A stretch of DNA of 64,000 nucleotides from Lunularia cruciata. Its lineage: Eukaryota > Streptophyta > Marchantiopsida > Lunulariales > Lunulariaceae. A model generated the notes under the pieces. The model worked only from the letters and a program-made list of their open reading frames with translations, was not told where the DNA came from and searched no databases. Shown here piece by piece: positions 1-9,254 of the stretch (positions within the stretch are counted from its first letter, which is position 1; each line of letters opens with the position of its first letter). Location: contig OX419755.1 in the NCBI GenBank assembly GCA_948567375.1, positions 56,053,001-56,117,000 on the forward strand, written 5' to 3'. A program made the position numbers and the translations under genes.

Positions 1-660
1 CTTTAAAGCCCCACCTTGCCATATAGTTCGAGTTAGTATCGAGATAAGCGGTCTCATTTGCTTACACAGAGTCTCTCACGAAAGTCGACGCTTGTCCTTC
101 CCAGTCCCAGGTTGAGAGGGATGTGAGAAGCCTGTCCAGAATGGTGTTTTAGTGAGCGCCACTGAACACGTTGGGGTTGCGTATGTCACCTAGGAGCAGC
201 AAGCTTTTCCGAGTCTTGATAGCCGTGCCGTACCACTCTGAGCTGAGGTATAAGAAATGTTACCCACTTCGGCATTTCTAACGTAGGTCAAGGAAAGAAC
301 ATCTCGAAATGATCTGAGGATGTTTTACGTTCTTGATTACTATTTGTTTGGCCCTTCTGATAGCGAAGCAAGCTTCAGCTCTAGCAGTAGGGAACATTTG
401 ATTGTAGAGAACTCCTAAGACTTAGATGCATGAAACGGCGTGTTGTGCCGCCTCCTCAAGTTCTGCAGAAAGGTTGTCCAGGAATTCTTATAGGAATCAA
501 GATTGTAAGCTGCATGGTGTATACACGGTCTTGCCAGCATGATCTTGATACGCCCCTCATCGCGCAGGCATTCGAAGAGCAGCGGCGTTTCCATTAGGAG
601 GTTTGAAGGATAGCACTAACGAGCAGCGCGTTCACAGCAAGGCACATCAGTTCTTCAAAG
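1..660 (+). other. Upstream region and probable 5'-UTR exon of the SRA gene
   Basis: No long reading frame is visible on either strand. The stretch is richer in CG dinucleotides than almost everything after 3 kb, as expected of low-copy genic DNA. It ends in CAAAG at 656-660, directly followed by GTAAGG, a strong plant 5' splice site, so its 3' part is probably a non-coding first exon of the gene starting at 967. No clear TATA box could be fixed, and the transcription start cannot be placed. Confidence 0.4.
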
Positions 661-942
661 GTAAGGATCGCTATGACTATGTTCGGGGGGAGAAAAGATG
701 TTCAGAAGTTTGTGCTGACGACAGTTAGTGATTTGTAAAGCTCAGACACGGATTCGTAATTTTGTCCGTTTCCTGGAACTTCGTTAACTATGTCACCGTA
801 AGTTCCAGCTCTTGGTTTTTCCGTGTCGAGCTTATCTATTTCTGTGTTTGAATAGCGAGGGCAGCTTACTGAGGATTATATTCTGCACAGTACAGACACG
901 GTTTCACTGTCAGGATTAATCCTATACTCCTTTTATATGCAG
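661..942 (+). other. Predicted 5'-UTR intron of the SRA gene
   Basis: The donor AAG|GTAAGG at 661 and the acceptor at 941-942, which follows the pyrimidine-rich CTCCTTTTATATGCAG, define a 282-bp GT-AG intron. If it is spliced, the ATG at 937-939 is removed and the first usable start becomes 967, which has a better context (GTCGCCATGA). This is a prediction from splice consensus only. Confidence 0.55.
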
Positions 943-966
943 GTTTTCACGGTTTTGCGAGTCGCC

Positions 967-2043
967 ATGAGTCCGAAGTCGTGGAACTCAAAATTATGGC
1001 AGCCCGGAATAGATTCGAATACACAGAACGGGAGGAGAAATCGAGGAGTAGTCATACTCGCCCAAGAAATAGTGCGGAACTATAAATTTGGACGCAATAC
1101 CTGCACGAGTCGTGAAGATGGAGTTTGGAGTAAACACCTTGGAGCAGGTTCCCCCGGTTTGGCATCTGAGAATCTGTGTGGATCTCCTCTAGGGAAGGAT
1201 TGCCCAGTTGCCGAGAGTCCCGCTTTGGTACCTGGGAGAATGCGTGGATCTGTTCTCACAGCGGACAAAAAGAAAACTAAGAAAGGTCGAAAGAAAGGGG
1301 GCAAGAAATTGGTCGGTGTGGGAGGAAGTAAAGGGCGCTCTGTGCTAACGTTTGAGAGTAAACTTAGCAATGGGATTCTGTCCGCCGACATGGAGCCCAG
1401 GGAGAGAGTACAGATACTGCTAAGAGAATTTGGAAAAAAATTGACGAATAGTCAATCCGGAGCGAATTCCTGGGAGGTTCTCGCTCAGTTTAAGCACAAG
1501 TATCGCGACATGTTGACGCGTATGGTATTGAACCGTAGTAAATTCGGAGCAATTCCAGGGATAGATGTAGGTGACATCTTTCCCAACAGAGCTGCATTGT
1601 CTCTAGTTGGACTGCACTGTAAAAGTCAGGCTGGTATCGACTACGTTGAGGATACCGACCCTCAAGATGGGAGGAGAATGATTGTAGGAACTAGTGTAGT
1701 TGTGGCTGGGGTGTATGAGGATGATTTTGATGAAGGTGACGTCTTAACTTACACAGGCGAAGGAGGCAATGACTTGACTGGCACTCGCAAGCAAATCCAG
1801 GACCAGAAGTTAGAAGGGGGAAATTTAGCTCTACTTCATAGCTACAAACGTGGCATTTCTGTGCGTGTAATACGAGCGCGCCCTGATTTATCGAGTTCTT
1901 CTGCTGGCAACATCTACTCTTACGATGGTTTGTATAAAGTGGTCCATTGCGCTTGCGTAGAGGGACTGTCGAAGTTCAAAATTTACAAGTACAAGCTGAT
2001 CCGGGAAAATAATCAGCCCCCGCTGAAGTGGTTTAGAAGGTGA
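967..2043 (+). CDS. SUVH-type SRA (YDG) domain protein, SET part not found
   Basis: The frame encodes 358 residues from the ATG at 967. The N-terminal half is low-complexity and basic (a Lys-rich patch near residues 101-115). Residues about 195-345 form an SRA domain: GIDVGDIF, the QAGIDYV segment, VVAGVYEDD, the VLTYTGEGG loop, QKLEGGN, SVRVIR and the signature YDGLYKV (Tyr319-Asp320-Gly321). SRA domains of plant SUVH proteins bind methylated cytosine and target H3K9 methylation to transposons. The order and wording resemble SUVH rather than VIM/ORTHRUS proteins. The frame meets TGA at 2041-2043 right after the SRA domain, but GAAG|GTGAGT at 2040 is a perfect splice donor. The real transcript may therefore continue into pre-SET and SET exons. 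None was recognised downstream, so the gene is either truncated, SRA-only, or has a distant exon. The start at 967 was preferred over 937 because of the predicted acceptor at 941-942. Confidence 0.75.
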   Translation: MSPKSWNSKLWQPGIDSNTQNGRRNRGVVILAQEIVRNYKFGRNTCTSREDGVWSKHLGAGSPGLASENLCGSPLGKDCPVAESPALVPGRMRGSVLTADKKKTKKGRKKGGKKLVGVGGSKGRSVLTFESKLSNGILSADMEPRERVQILLREFGKKLTNSQSGANSWEVLAQFKHKYRDMLTRMVLNRSKFGAIPGIDVGDIFPNRAALSLVGLHCKSQAGIDYVEDTDPQDGRRMIVGTSVVVAGVYEDDFDEGDVLTYTGEGGNDLTGTRKQIQDQKLEGGNLALLHSYKRGISVRVIRARPDLSSSSAGNIYSYDGLYKVVHCACVEGLSKFKIYKYKLIRENNQPPLKWFRR

Positions 2044-2484
2044 GTGAATTAAATTCACACTATCAATGGAATCTAGCAGCACATTGTACATATGATGAGG
2101 GTCGGCATGGAACACCTGGCTATTGGCTATCCTATTCAACGTTCAACTCAGGATAGAATCTATAGTTTGTCGGCTCGGACAGAGAGGGCCAGAAACCATG
2201 TTAAGGGTTATCCTGAAATACTGTGAGAAACGAATCCACGAACAGGTTGATTGTATCATCGATCAGTTGGACGAGTGGCCTACACAAGGATCAATTGCTG
2301 ATTCTGCTTGAGACGATAAGCAGCTTGATTCTCGTCTCAAACAGAACCATCTCCGATTTCATCTGAAGTGCAGAAAGAAACCGGGCTTTCGACATCAAGG
2401 AGTGTGTCTAGATACCAAGGAAGCATAATTTCAACAAGTTCAGAATGTGCATATGCAGCCATGTCCCGCGGGTTTAAGTCTCGG

Positions 2485-2679
2485 CTAAGGTAACACCCGC
2501 GGGAGAATGACGACTTCAGATTTAACAGCGGAGAATGAGATAATCGAAGGCGGGCTCCAACCGTCAGATGCACGAGTGAGGAAGGCACAGCAGTCAATAA
2601 AGTCCCAGAAGTGCAGCTTCTGATTAAAGATCCCGCGAAAAATCTCAGTTGTGCTTCCCCCGAAGCAGGAACAGAACAT
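2485..2679 (-). CDS. Small uncharacterised ORF, possibly first exon of a minus-strand gene
   Basis: A 64-codon frame starts MFCSCFGGSTTEIF on the minus strand. A second minus-strand frame at 2337-2597 overlaps it and contains the stretch DLNPRDMAAYAHSELVEIML, faintly like an ankyrin repeat. The two frames cannot be joined by an obvious intron. Support for a real gene is the CG-rich composition and two telobox-like motifs just upstream of the ATG. No family is recognised and the stretch may be non-coding. Confidence 0.2.
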   Translation of the reverse strand: MFCSCFGGSTTEIFRGIFNQKLHFWDFIDCCAFLTRASDGWSPPSIISFSAVKSEVVILPRVLP

Positions 2680-2685
2680 GAAGGC

Positions 2686-2714
2686 CTAAACCCTTGGCCT
2701 GTGTTTAGGGTTTA
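2686..2714 (-). promoter_or_regulatory. Telobox-like motifs upstream of the minus-strand ORF
   Basis: CTAAACCC at 2686-2693 and TTTAGGGTTTA at 2704-2714 (TAAACCCTAAA on the minus strand) are interstitial telomere-type boxes. These are common near start sites of plant housekeeping genes. They lie 7-35 bases upstream of the ATG at 2679 on the minus strand. Confidence 0.35.
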
Positions 2715-3048
2715 GCCGTGTTTGTATTTGGACTTTGGTCCTCCTCGTAAGAAGCTTTTCTCAGGCTTATGTCCCCTGAAGATAAGAAGGATCAAGAGCT
2801 ACATGTTGCAGAGTGCATGAATTCCTGGTCTATTTGAAATTATTCTTTGTTTGGGTACTCTAAAGACAGAATGCGCGATATAATTTTCAAACCTTTTTCC
2901 AATTGAAATCCAGCTTGATTCAAAATCACGTTGTATTTACACAGCACACTCTTATTAGGTGCTTGTGCCATGTACATAGATAACCAGATGGATTCAACAT
3001 TCATGAGAAAATTTGGTGGAGACTATGGGTAAAAGAGATCGTTAAATT
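2715..3048. other. Intergenic, nothing recognised
   Basis: AT-rich sequence with no coherent frame. It marks the change from CG-containing genic sequence to AT-rich repeat-dominated sequence. Confidence 0.5.
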
Positions 3049-3705
3049 GTATGCTTATACTTTGCCAAACTCATGTTAGATAAATCATCCAAGCAATGAA
3101 AGTCTGACACATGTGAAAATATTAATGTGATATTTATTCCCGATACAAATAGCGAGGAATGTGTAGAGGAGAGGGAGAGATGTGAGAGTTGAATAGTTTA
3201 TTCAGTCCGTTTTTCAATTTCGGTTCCATTGTTCTCTAGTTTGAAAACTACGGGTAAATTGAATAGGAGGTTTTTTAGAGTTTTTTAGTAATCATTATAC
3301 TTAGTGAAGTTCCATTGTTCCCTAGTTTGGAAACGAAGGGAAATTGAATAGAAAAGGTTTTTTAGAGTGTATGCTAATACTTTGCTAAACTCATGTTAGA
3401 TAAATCATCCAAGCAATGAAAGTCTGACACATGTAAAAATATTAATGTGATATTTATTCCCGATACAAATAGCGAGGAATGTGGAGAGGAGAGCGAGAGG
3501 TGTGAGAGTTGAACAGTTTATTCAGTCCGTTTTTCAATTTCGGTTCCATTGTTCCCTAGTTTGAAAATTACAGGTAAATTGAACAGGAGGTCTTTAGAGT
3601 TTTTTTTAGTAATCATTATACTTTGTGAAGTTCCATTGTTCCCTAGTTTGGAAATTGAATAGAAGAGGTTTTTTGAGTGTTTTTTAATAATCATTATACT
3701 TTGTG
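3049..3705. repeat. 320-bp tandem duplication with internal subrepeats
   Basis: Two units begin with the same 12-mer save one base: GTATGCTTATAC at 3049 and GTATGCTAATAC at 3369, so the period is 320 bp. Both contain AAATCATCCAAGCAATGAAA and CCCGATACAAATAGCGAGG. Each unit has in its second half two degenerate subrepeats of about 85-90 bp that start GTTCCATTGTT and end in a run like TTTTTAGAG. No coding potential is seen. Confidence 0.85.
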
Positions 3706-4200
3706 AGCGATGGGTTTGGAATTTTAATTTTTTAGTTTCTATAATTAAGTTCCATAAAAATTTAAATTTTTTTTTTTAGATATAAATTAAAAATTATAAA
3801 AATTTATCAATTTAAAAATTTGGAGAATGAATTTTTATGTGAATTTGGATATGAGAGATTATGGTTTTGCAAATATAGAGACATGGAGAAGAGCATCATG
3901 TGTTACTATAGTTATTTTTGTGTTGGTCATAGCTATACCTTCCCATGTGGGGTAGTTTAGAGTAGCTTGAGATACACTATGTTTGGTGTGTCACCAATGC
4001 TTTACCTTGCAAGGGGTGAAAATCTATATATGAAAGATGCACAAGGATTATGATTGGACCAATTGAAATGCCCATGTGAGGCGTGAGCGAAAACAATTGT
4101 GATGTTCAAGCTTCTGTACATTTCTTCTCTCCTTTCGTTGATCGTTCTAAGGATACCGATCGAGTTGTGAGAATTCTTAGCTTCTTAGGCAGGTTGCATT
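3706..4200. other. AT-rich filler, nothing recognised
   Basis: Very AT-rich around 3720-3830, with no frame, terminal repeats or RNA gene visible. Confidence 0.5.
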
Positions 4201-4471
4201 TTGGGGTTATTTGAGATAAATTTTATGTGTCCACATGTATTCCATAGGCTACCCCGCACACTCCATGATGAGGCTAGACGGGCTTTTCACCTACCACTTG
4301 ATCGTTTGGCATGTGATCCCTTGGATGAGTTAGCATGGTTCTTATTCTTCTTACTCTCTCAACGGTGTCTTCGTTATGCTAGAGGGGGGCATGGGGGCAT
4401 AGAGAGGTGGCTGCTAGATTTTGTCAATTCCGAGGGAAGGATTGGGTGGCCTTTCAAGAAGAGTCAGTTAG
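4201..4471 (+). pseudogene. Coding-like fragment of unknown origin, cut by a solo LTR
   Basis: An open frame of about 90 codons has protein-like composition in an otherwise non-coding area, including FHLPLDRLACDPLDELAWF and LSQRCLRYARGGHGG. It has no good ATG (it opens at TTG) and runs into the LTR that begins at 4472, so the original 3' end was displaced. The pattern of a hydrophobic stretch, then Arg-Gly-Gly, then a Trp/Leu helix is faintly reminiscent of spacer regions in non-LTR retrotransposons, but no family can be asserted. Confidence 0.2.
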
Positions 4472-4973
4472 TGTAAAAGATCAAGATCGAGGAGAGAAAT
4501 AGGAGAATGAAATATCACATTGGGACACTCAAGTGTGGGAAACTCCGAGTGCCTAACATGAACTTAGACTTTGGTATTTATAAAGAGCATATAAGGTTCT
4601 TTAGAAGCTTCTCAAGAAACTTCTTTCTAGAAGTTTCCTTGAGCCATTTTCTTGGAATGCAAGCCAAGTTAATTGAAAAGCTTCTCAAGAAGTTTCCTTC
4701 TAGAAGTCTATTACTTGGCGTGCAAGTTAAACTAGTAGGAAGCTTCTAGAAGTTTCCTTCTAGAAACTACCTACTTGGGATGCAAGTTAAGCTAGTTTTG
4801 AAGCTTCCCTAAAAGCTTCCTCTAAGAACTTGCTACTTTGCATGCACAATACCCAATACTTGGGAGGGTACCAAGTAGCTTCCTAGATACTTCTAGATAT
4901 TCTAGGCTAATTTGGTCTATTCATTATTTTGTTAGCCTTGACTAACTTTGTTGCTAAACTCCATATTGTTACA
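4472..4973 (-). mobile_element. Solo LTR, family C (chromovirus), 502 bp
   Basis: It reads TGTAAAAGATC at the left and ATATTGTTACA at the right on the plus strand, and is closely related to the LTR at 6503-6918. Flanks are GTTAG (4467-4471) and ATTAG (4974-4978), an approximate 5-bp target duplication. Minus orientation is inferred from the 6503-6918 copy, whose polypurine tract lies on its right side. A minus-strand TATAAATA is present near 4575. The interior is rich in AGAAGCTTCTCAAGAAG-like repeats that could fold. No internal region remains, so it is a solo LTR. Confidence 0.7.
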
Positions 4974-5504
4974 ATTAGGGCTACACATTTTAGGACACAT
5001 GTTTCATCACATGATACTATAGAGTCCACTCGATTATGATGGTGTAGGATAGTGGGTCAAGCATCAAGTTTAGTAGAGCAGTACTAGCGCTACACCCTTT
5101 GTCTATGACTAGTTATAATACTCCAAGGACAAGAGAAGAGAGTGAAACACAAATTACACACTCAACATTCGGTACCCCAAAGGAGCACCTTCTCTTTATT
5201 ATATAGATTAAGAGGATCTCCTCCACGGAAGCTTCACCATAGGATTAGGCACACTGATAGGTGACATGTCAGCAAGCTCCACCCTTGGATTACTTACTTG
5301 GATGGGTGACATGTTGATCTAGGTCCTATTTGGTCGGTCAAACAAGCTTTGATTGGAGGGAATCTTTTAGGGAATCTTCTTGTAGGAGTCTCAAAATCAA
5401 GTGAGTAAGGTACAAAATGGGACAAGACAAGACAAAATGGGAGGAGGTGGAACACAATTTTGAGGCCTAATTCATCCATTTAGGCCTCCAAAATTGCCTT
5501 CAAA

Positions 5505-5816
5505 GATTTCAGGCATATTTTGGTTCCTATTCTATTAGTAGAAGTCCCCTTTTGGTGATACCTCTTTTTGATATGTTTAGTCCATCATGTGTACCATCCT
5601 TCTAGATGTTACTAAACCAATTCTCACCTTTAAATCATGAGTCTAGCTATTGGTTCTAAGTTTCTCAAGTCTATTTTGGTTTCTGCTTTATTAGTAGAAG
5701 TATTCTTTTGGTGATACTTCTATCTGATCTATTTTGACCATCATGTATAACATCATTCTAAATGTTACCAAACCAAATTTCACATCTAGATCATATAGCT
5801 AGCTCTTGGTATTACA
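5505..5816. repeat. 156-bp tandem duplication
   Basis: The segment with TTAGTAGAAG at 5535 recurs at 5691. Both units share TTTTGGTGATAC, the CCATCATGT element, ATGTTAC(T/C)AAACCAA and CTAGCT(A/C). Identity is moderate, so the duplication is old. The preceding 4974-5504 shows no gene or repeat boundary. Confidence 0.75.
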
Positions 5817-6502
5817 CTAGTCCTACTGATGAGACTGTTTCTTCCCTACGCTCATTACATCCTATGGTAGTAGAGGGACTACCACTAGAGGTCTTAGATT
5901 ATCATCTTGAGTAGCCTTATGTCTTGATAGGTCACTTTTTGCACGAGCATTGTGCACTGCCCCTTGCCTTTCCTCAAAGGCATGTAAGGGATAGTTTATG
6001 AGCACCTTAGAGATTGTTGTAATGCAGATGATCCTTCTAGTGATTTTACTAGTTGCTTCAAGTGGTTGCAACAATAGTGAGAGAAGATATTCTTATGTCT
6101 CTTAGTTGGGTGTTAGGTGCTAGTTGACTTTTTGCAATTGAGAAGGACAAGGAGAGCATTAGACCGATTGCTATTATAGAGATCTTTTTATGTTTGGTCA
6201 ATTGTCCTTCAATATCATTCTCACTTTTGACAACACCTAAATCCACATTAGTTTAGAGTAGCTACACTTGGAAGATGTGAGGCTATATCTCTAGGCATTT
6301 GGGCACTCTTAGATATCCATCCGCAGTGAGTTGTCCTACAAGTGGATGTTGAATGATTTTAATAATGTCTCACAAGCATCCATGTTAGAGAGCTTAGGGA
6401 GGCTGGTGGATCCTTGGTGAGTCTTATTCCTTTTTTGTGGTCTTTGTATGGCTCTCCTACTTCCCTTTACTACCAAAACTATTGTTCATAGGAGGGAGTT
6501 AT
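5817..6502 (+). other. Weakly coding-like filler between two family-C LTRs
   Basis: Plus-strand translation gives short protein-like stretches broken by stops (for example MVVEGLPLEVLDYHL near 5860), too decayed to identify. No start, motif or terminal repeat is visible. It may be an older element that family C inserted into. Confidence 0.2.
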
Positions 6503-6918
6503 TGTGAAAGACCAAGACCAAGGAGAGAAATAGGAGAATGGGAGATCACATTGGGACACTTGAGTGTGGAAGACTCCAAATGCCTAGCATGAGCTTTGGC
6601 TTTTCTATTTATAAGGAGCATACAATGCTCTTGAGAAACTTCTCAAGAAGCTTCCTTGAGCCGATTTCTTGGAGTACAAGCCAAGTTAACTGAGAAGCTT
6701 CTCAAGAAATTTCCTTCTAGAAGTCACCTACTTGGCGTGCAAGTTAGGCTAGTTGGAAGCTTCCTTCTAGAAACTATCTACTTAAGGTGCAAGCTAAGCT
6801 AGCAAGAAAGCTTTCCAAGAAGCTTCCTAGATACTTCTAGAATATTCTAGGTTAATTTGGCCTATTTGCTACTTTGTTAATCCAAACTTACTTCATTGTT
6901 AAACTCCATATTGTTACA
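6503..6918 (-). mobile_element. 3' LTR of decayed family-C element C1 (416 bp), with polypurine tract
   Basis: It has the same ends as the solo LTR at 4472: TGTGAAAGACC at the left and ATATTGTTACA at the right. On the minus strand it begins TGTAACAATATGG. Immediately to its right, 6919-6932 reads GCAATTGGGGAATA on the minus strand, a good polypurine tract, which fixes it as the 3' LTR of a minus-strand element. A direct-repeat partner on the other side of C1 is not present. Paired with the minus-strand integrase at 6985-8281. Confidence 0.75.
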
Positions 6919-6984
6919 TATTCCCCAATTGCTATTTTGTGACGTCCTCAATGCCAGTGAAGCTTCAAACTCCTGGATGATAAT

Positions 6985-8281
6985 TTGTGCACTCTAGAGA
7001 TGAGAAAGAGGTTCCCATGTGACATCATAAGGGGATACCATTTCCAAAGGACCTTGTACTCCATATGTTGTCAACGGCTTTGTTGGATGTGGCAACGTGC
7101 AAGGATACAATCAACTTCATACTCCTCATAAATATTGATAAGGGTGGGAAGAGGAAGAGGTTGGACACAAGAGGAAAAAGAAGATGGATTAGGGATAAAG
7201 GGTTTCAACTTGGAAGTATGAAAGAAAAGGTGGATGCACATATGACTAGGCAAGGCAAGTCGATAAGCAACAAGAGAAATGATTTAAGTGATGTCAAAAG
7301 GTCCAAACTCTATCCATTAGGAGCAATTTTACAGACTTGGGTATCAAGTGGGAGGGTACATTAGTGGACAAGAGCATGCTCTTATCACCAACTTGAAGGT
7401 GAAATCATGACAATGATGGTTTGCACATTGTTTTTGATGATTTTTAGCAACAAGGAGATGAGATTTGGCTTGTTGGAGAGATTGGGATATGGTGGTCAAG
7501 AAGGTGGAAGTATGAGGGATATGAGATGGAGGAGAAGAAAGAAAGGAATTTGCAACAAGTGGATCTTGGCCAAAATTGAGGAAGAAAAGAGATAATCCGA
7601 TGCTTGCTTATTTGGAATTATTGTATGCAAACTCCGGAGCTACGAGACATTCATCCCAATTAGTATAGTGGATGTTGACAAAGGCACAAAGCATATCCTC
7701 CAAGGTGAAATTTGCATGTTCAGTTTGTCCATCACTTTGAGGATGATAGGCCGTGGACAAAGGAAGCTAAGTGTGAAGTATCTAAAAGAGTGCTTGCCAA
7801 AATTTCCTAGTGAATCAAGGATCATGATTGAAGATGAGTACGCAAGGCATCCCGTGATGCTTGAAGATAGTGTTGAAGTAGATCTACACCAATGTTGGAG
7901 CATCCACAATATCAACAATTGGTGCTAAATGGATTTGCTTACTAAGCTTATCCAAAACACCACAATTGATCTTGGGCAAGGACCTTGCTTTATCTTGGGC
8001 AAGGATGTCATGAGATCCAAGTTTTTCCCATCAAGCAGATGGAATATAGAGTGGTTGAAAGAGTCCACTTGGTTTTTGGTTACTAGCCTTGTTGAGTTGG
8101 TAGCTCTCACATGATCAGACAAAATCTGAAACATCTCGTCATGTTGGACCACCACCATTGGCATTGGAGAGTACTCAAGGTCTTGTCCACACTCGTGTGA
8201 CCAGTATAGGTAAATCATGGACTTCCTAAAGGCACACAAGTCAGAGATCATCCTTGGCTGGAACATAAATCTGATTCTCAT
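6985..8281 (-). pseudogene. Family-C integrase with C-terminal chromodomain, decayed
   Basis: On the minus strand the order is integrase core start (DLMTSLPKIKQG near 8000), the core end around 7640-7760 ([11 protein letters not shown], an alignment landmark of Ty3/gypsy integrase), a C-terminal segment FHTSKLKPF, and then a chromodomain-like segment at about 6985-7125 (EEYEVDCILAR and YKVLWKWYPL). Chromodomains at this place define chromoviruses, which use them to target heterochromatin. Stops and frameshifts are frequent; one stop inside the chromodomain is TGA where CGA is expected. It cannot make enzyme. Confidence 0.7.
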
Positions 8282-8289
8282 AGAATTGC

Positions 8290-8760
8290 CTTTATGTCAT
8301 GCCAACTAAATACAGCTAAAAGGAATTACTCTACTCAAGATTAGGAACAACTTGCAATGGTATAGGCCACCAAGGTATGGATGCATTATCTCTTGGGAAA
8401 ACAAGTGATCATACAAATTGATCACAAACCATTGTTGCAGACATTATACTTGGAATACATAAAGAGTCAACATCATCAATGGGAGGGACAACTACAATTG
8501 ATTGACATCAAACTTGAGTACAAACCCGGTTGGTTCTATGTCATCCGTGATGCCCTATCATGATGACCTAATTTGAAGTCTCTTCTTCTCATCACAGTGG
8601 GAATTATGATGGTATCAATTGACTCCAAAGTCCAAATTGAGTTTAAGACAACTCTACAACAAGATCCTTTCTTTTAGATGGTACAAGGTTGTCTTGCAAC
8701 ATGCAATAAGGAGAAAACACTTCTCCTACACTTTAGTGAGAGCCGATAGATTGGTTTACT
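8290..8760 (+). pseudogene. Family-C RNase H fragment in inverted orientation
   Basis: The plus strand encodes HYLLGKQVIIQIDHKPL (RNase H segment with the IDH aspartate), then HHQWEGQLQLIDIKLEYKPG and VIRDALS, the end of RNase H, followed by a decayed linker. The same sequence recurs at 44440-44830 on the plus strand. Neighbouring C1 pieces on both sides read on the minus strand, so this piece is inverted relative to them and the reverse-transcriptase core is missing. Confidence 0.65.
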
Positions 8761-8765
8761 CACTA

Positions 8766-9254
8766 GAGTACTCCTTGGCAATAACTCAATCTTGAAGTGC
8801 ATACCATGATCAAGGGGTAATCCCTTTGATAGATTATCCAAAAAAACATTCACAAAAAATCTTGAATTATTTGATCAACCATTGCTTGATAAGGTTCTTG
8901 ACTCTCCTTAGACTCTCCCTTGTGCAATTGGCTTCATCCACACAATGAAAATACACTTATCCTCCTCCAAAGCTTGCTCCATGGTTGCTTTCTTGACAAA
9001 CTTCCCATCTAGGGACTCATCTCCCTTTAAAGCTTGCTCTATGGCTACCTTCTTGAAAAACTTCTCATCTTAGGACTGACTATTCTTAGATATCTTACTC
9101 AAAGGTGCCAAAAAACCTAACCGGAAATTCCTACCTTGGTGTTGTACTTAAATTTATTGTTGGTCCCAATCAAATTGAACCTTATGACATTCAAACCAAG
9201 GTAAACCTAAAATGACATCATAGTGTAGAGGTGCCACTACAAACCTCATACACT
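8766..9254 (-). pseudogene. Family-C protease end to start of reverse transcriptase (C1)
   Basis: Minus-strand translation gives KGLPLDHGMHFKIELLP near 8770-8840, the conserved entry to Ty3/gypsy reverse transcriptase, preceded (rightwards) by the protease end YDVILGLPWF. The piece stops just after the RT entry at about 8766, and it is interrupted on the right by a family-B solo LTR at 9255. The continuation is at 13042. Confidence 0.65.

Noticed and set aside
1888-2139. 83-codon minus-strand ORF across the SRA exon end
   Set aside because: Antisense to the SRA domain, with no independent support.
4574-4900. Series of AGAAGCTTCTCAAGAAG-like motifs as a possible CRISPR-like or regulatory array
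   Set aside because: Spacing is irregular, motifs are palindromic HindIII-like cores inside a plant LTR, and the same motifs recur in the 6503 LTR.
7065-7364. 99-codon plus-strand frame near the family-C chromodomain
   Set aside because: It overlaps the minus-strand integrase end and chromodomain, which match known landmarks. The plus-strand frame has none.
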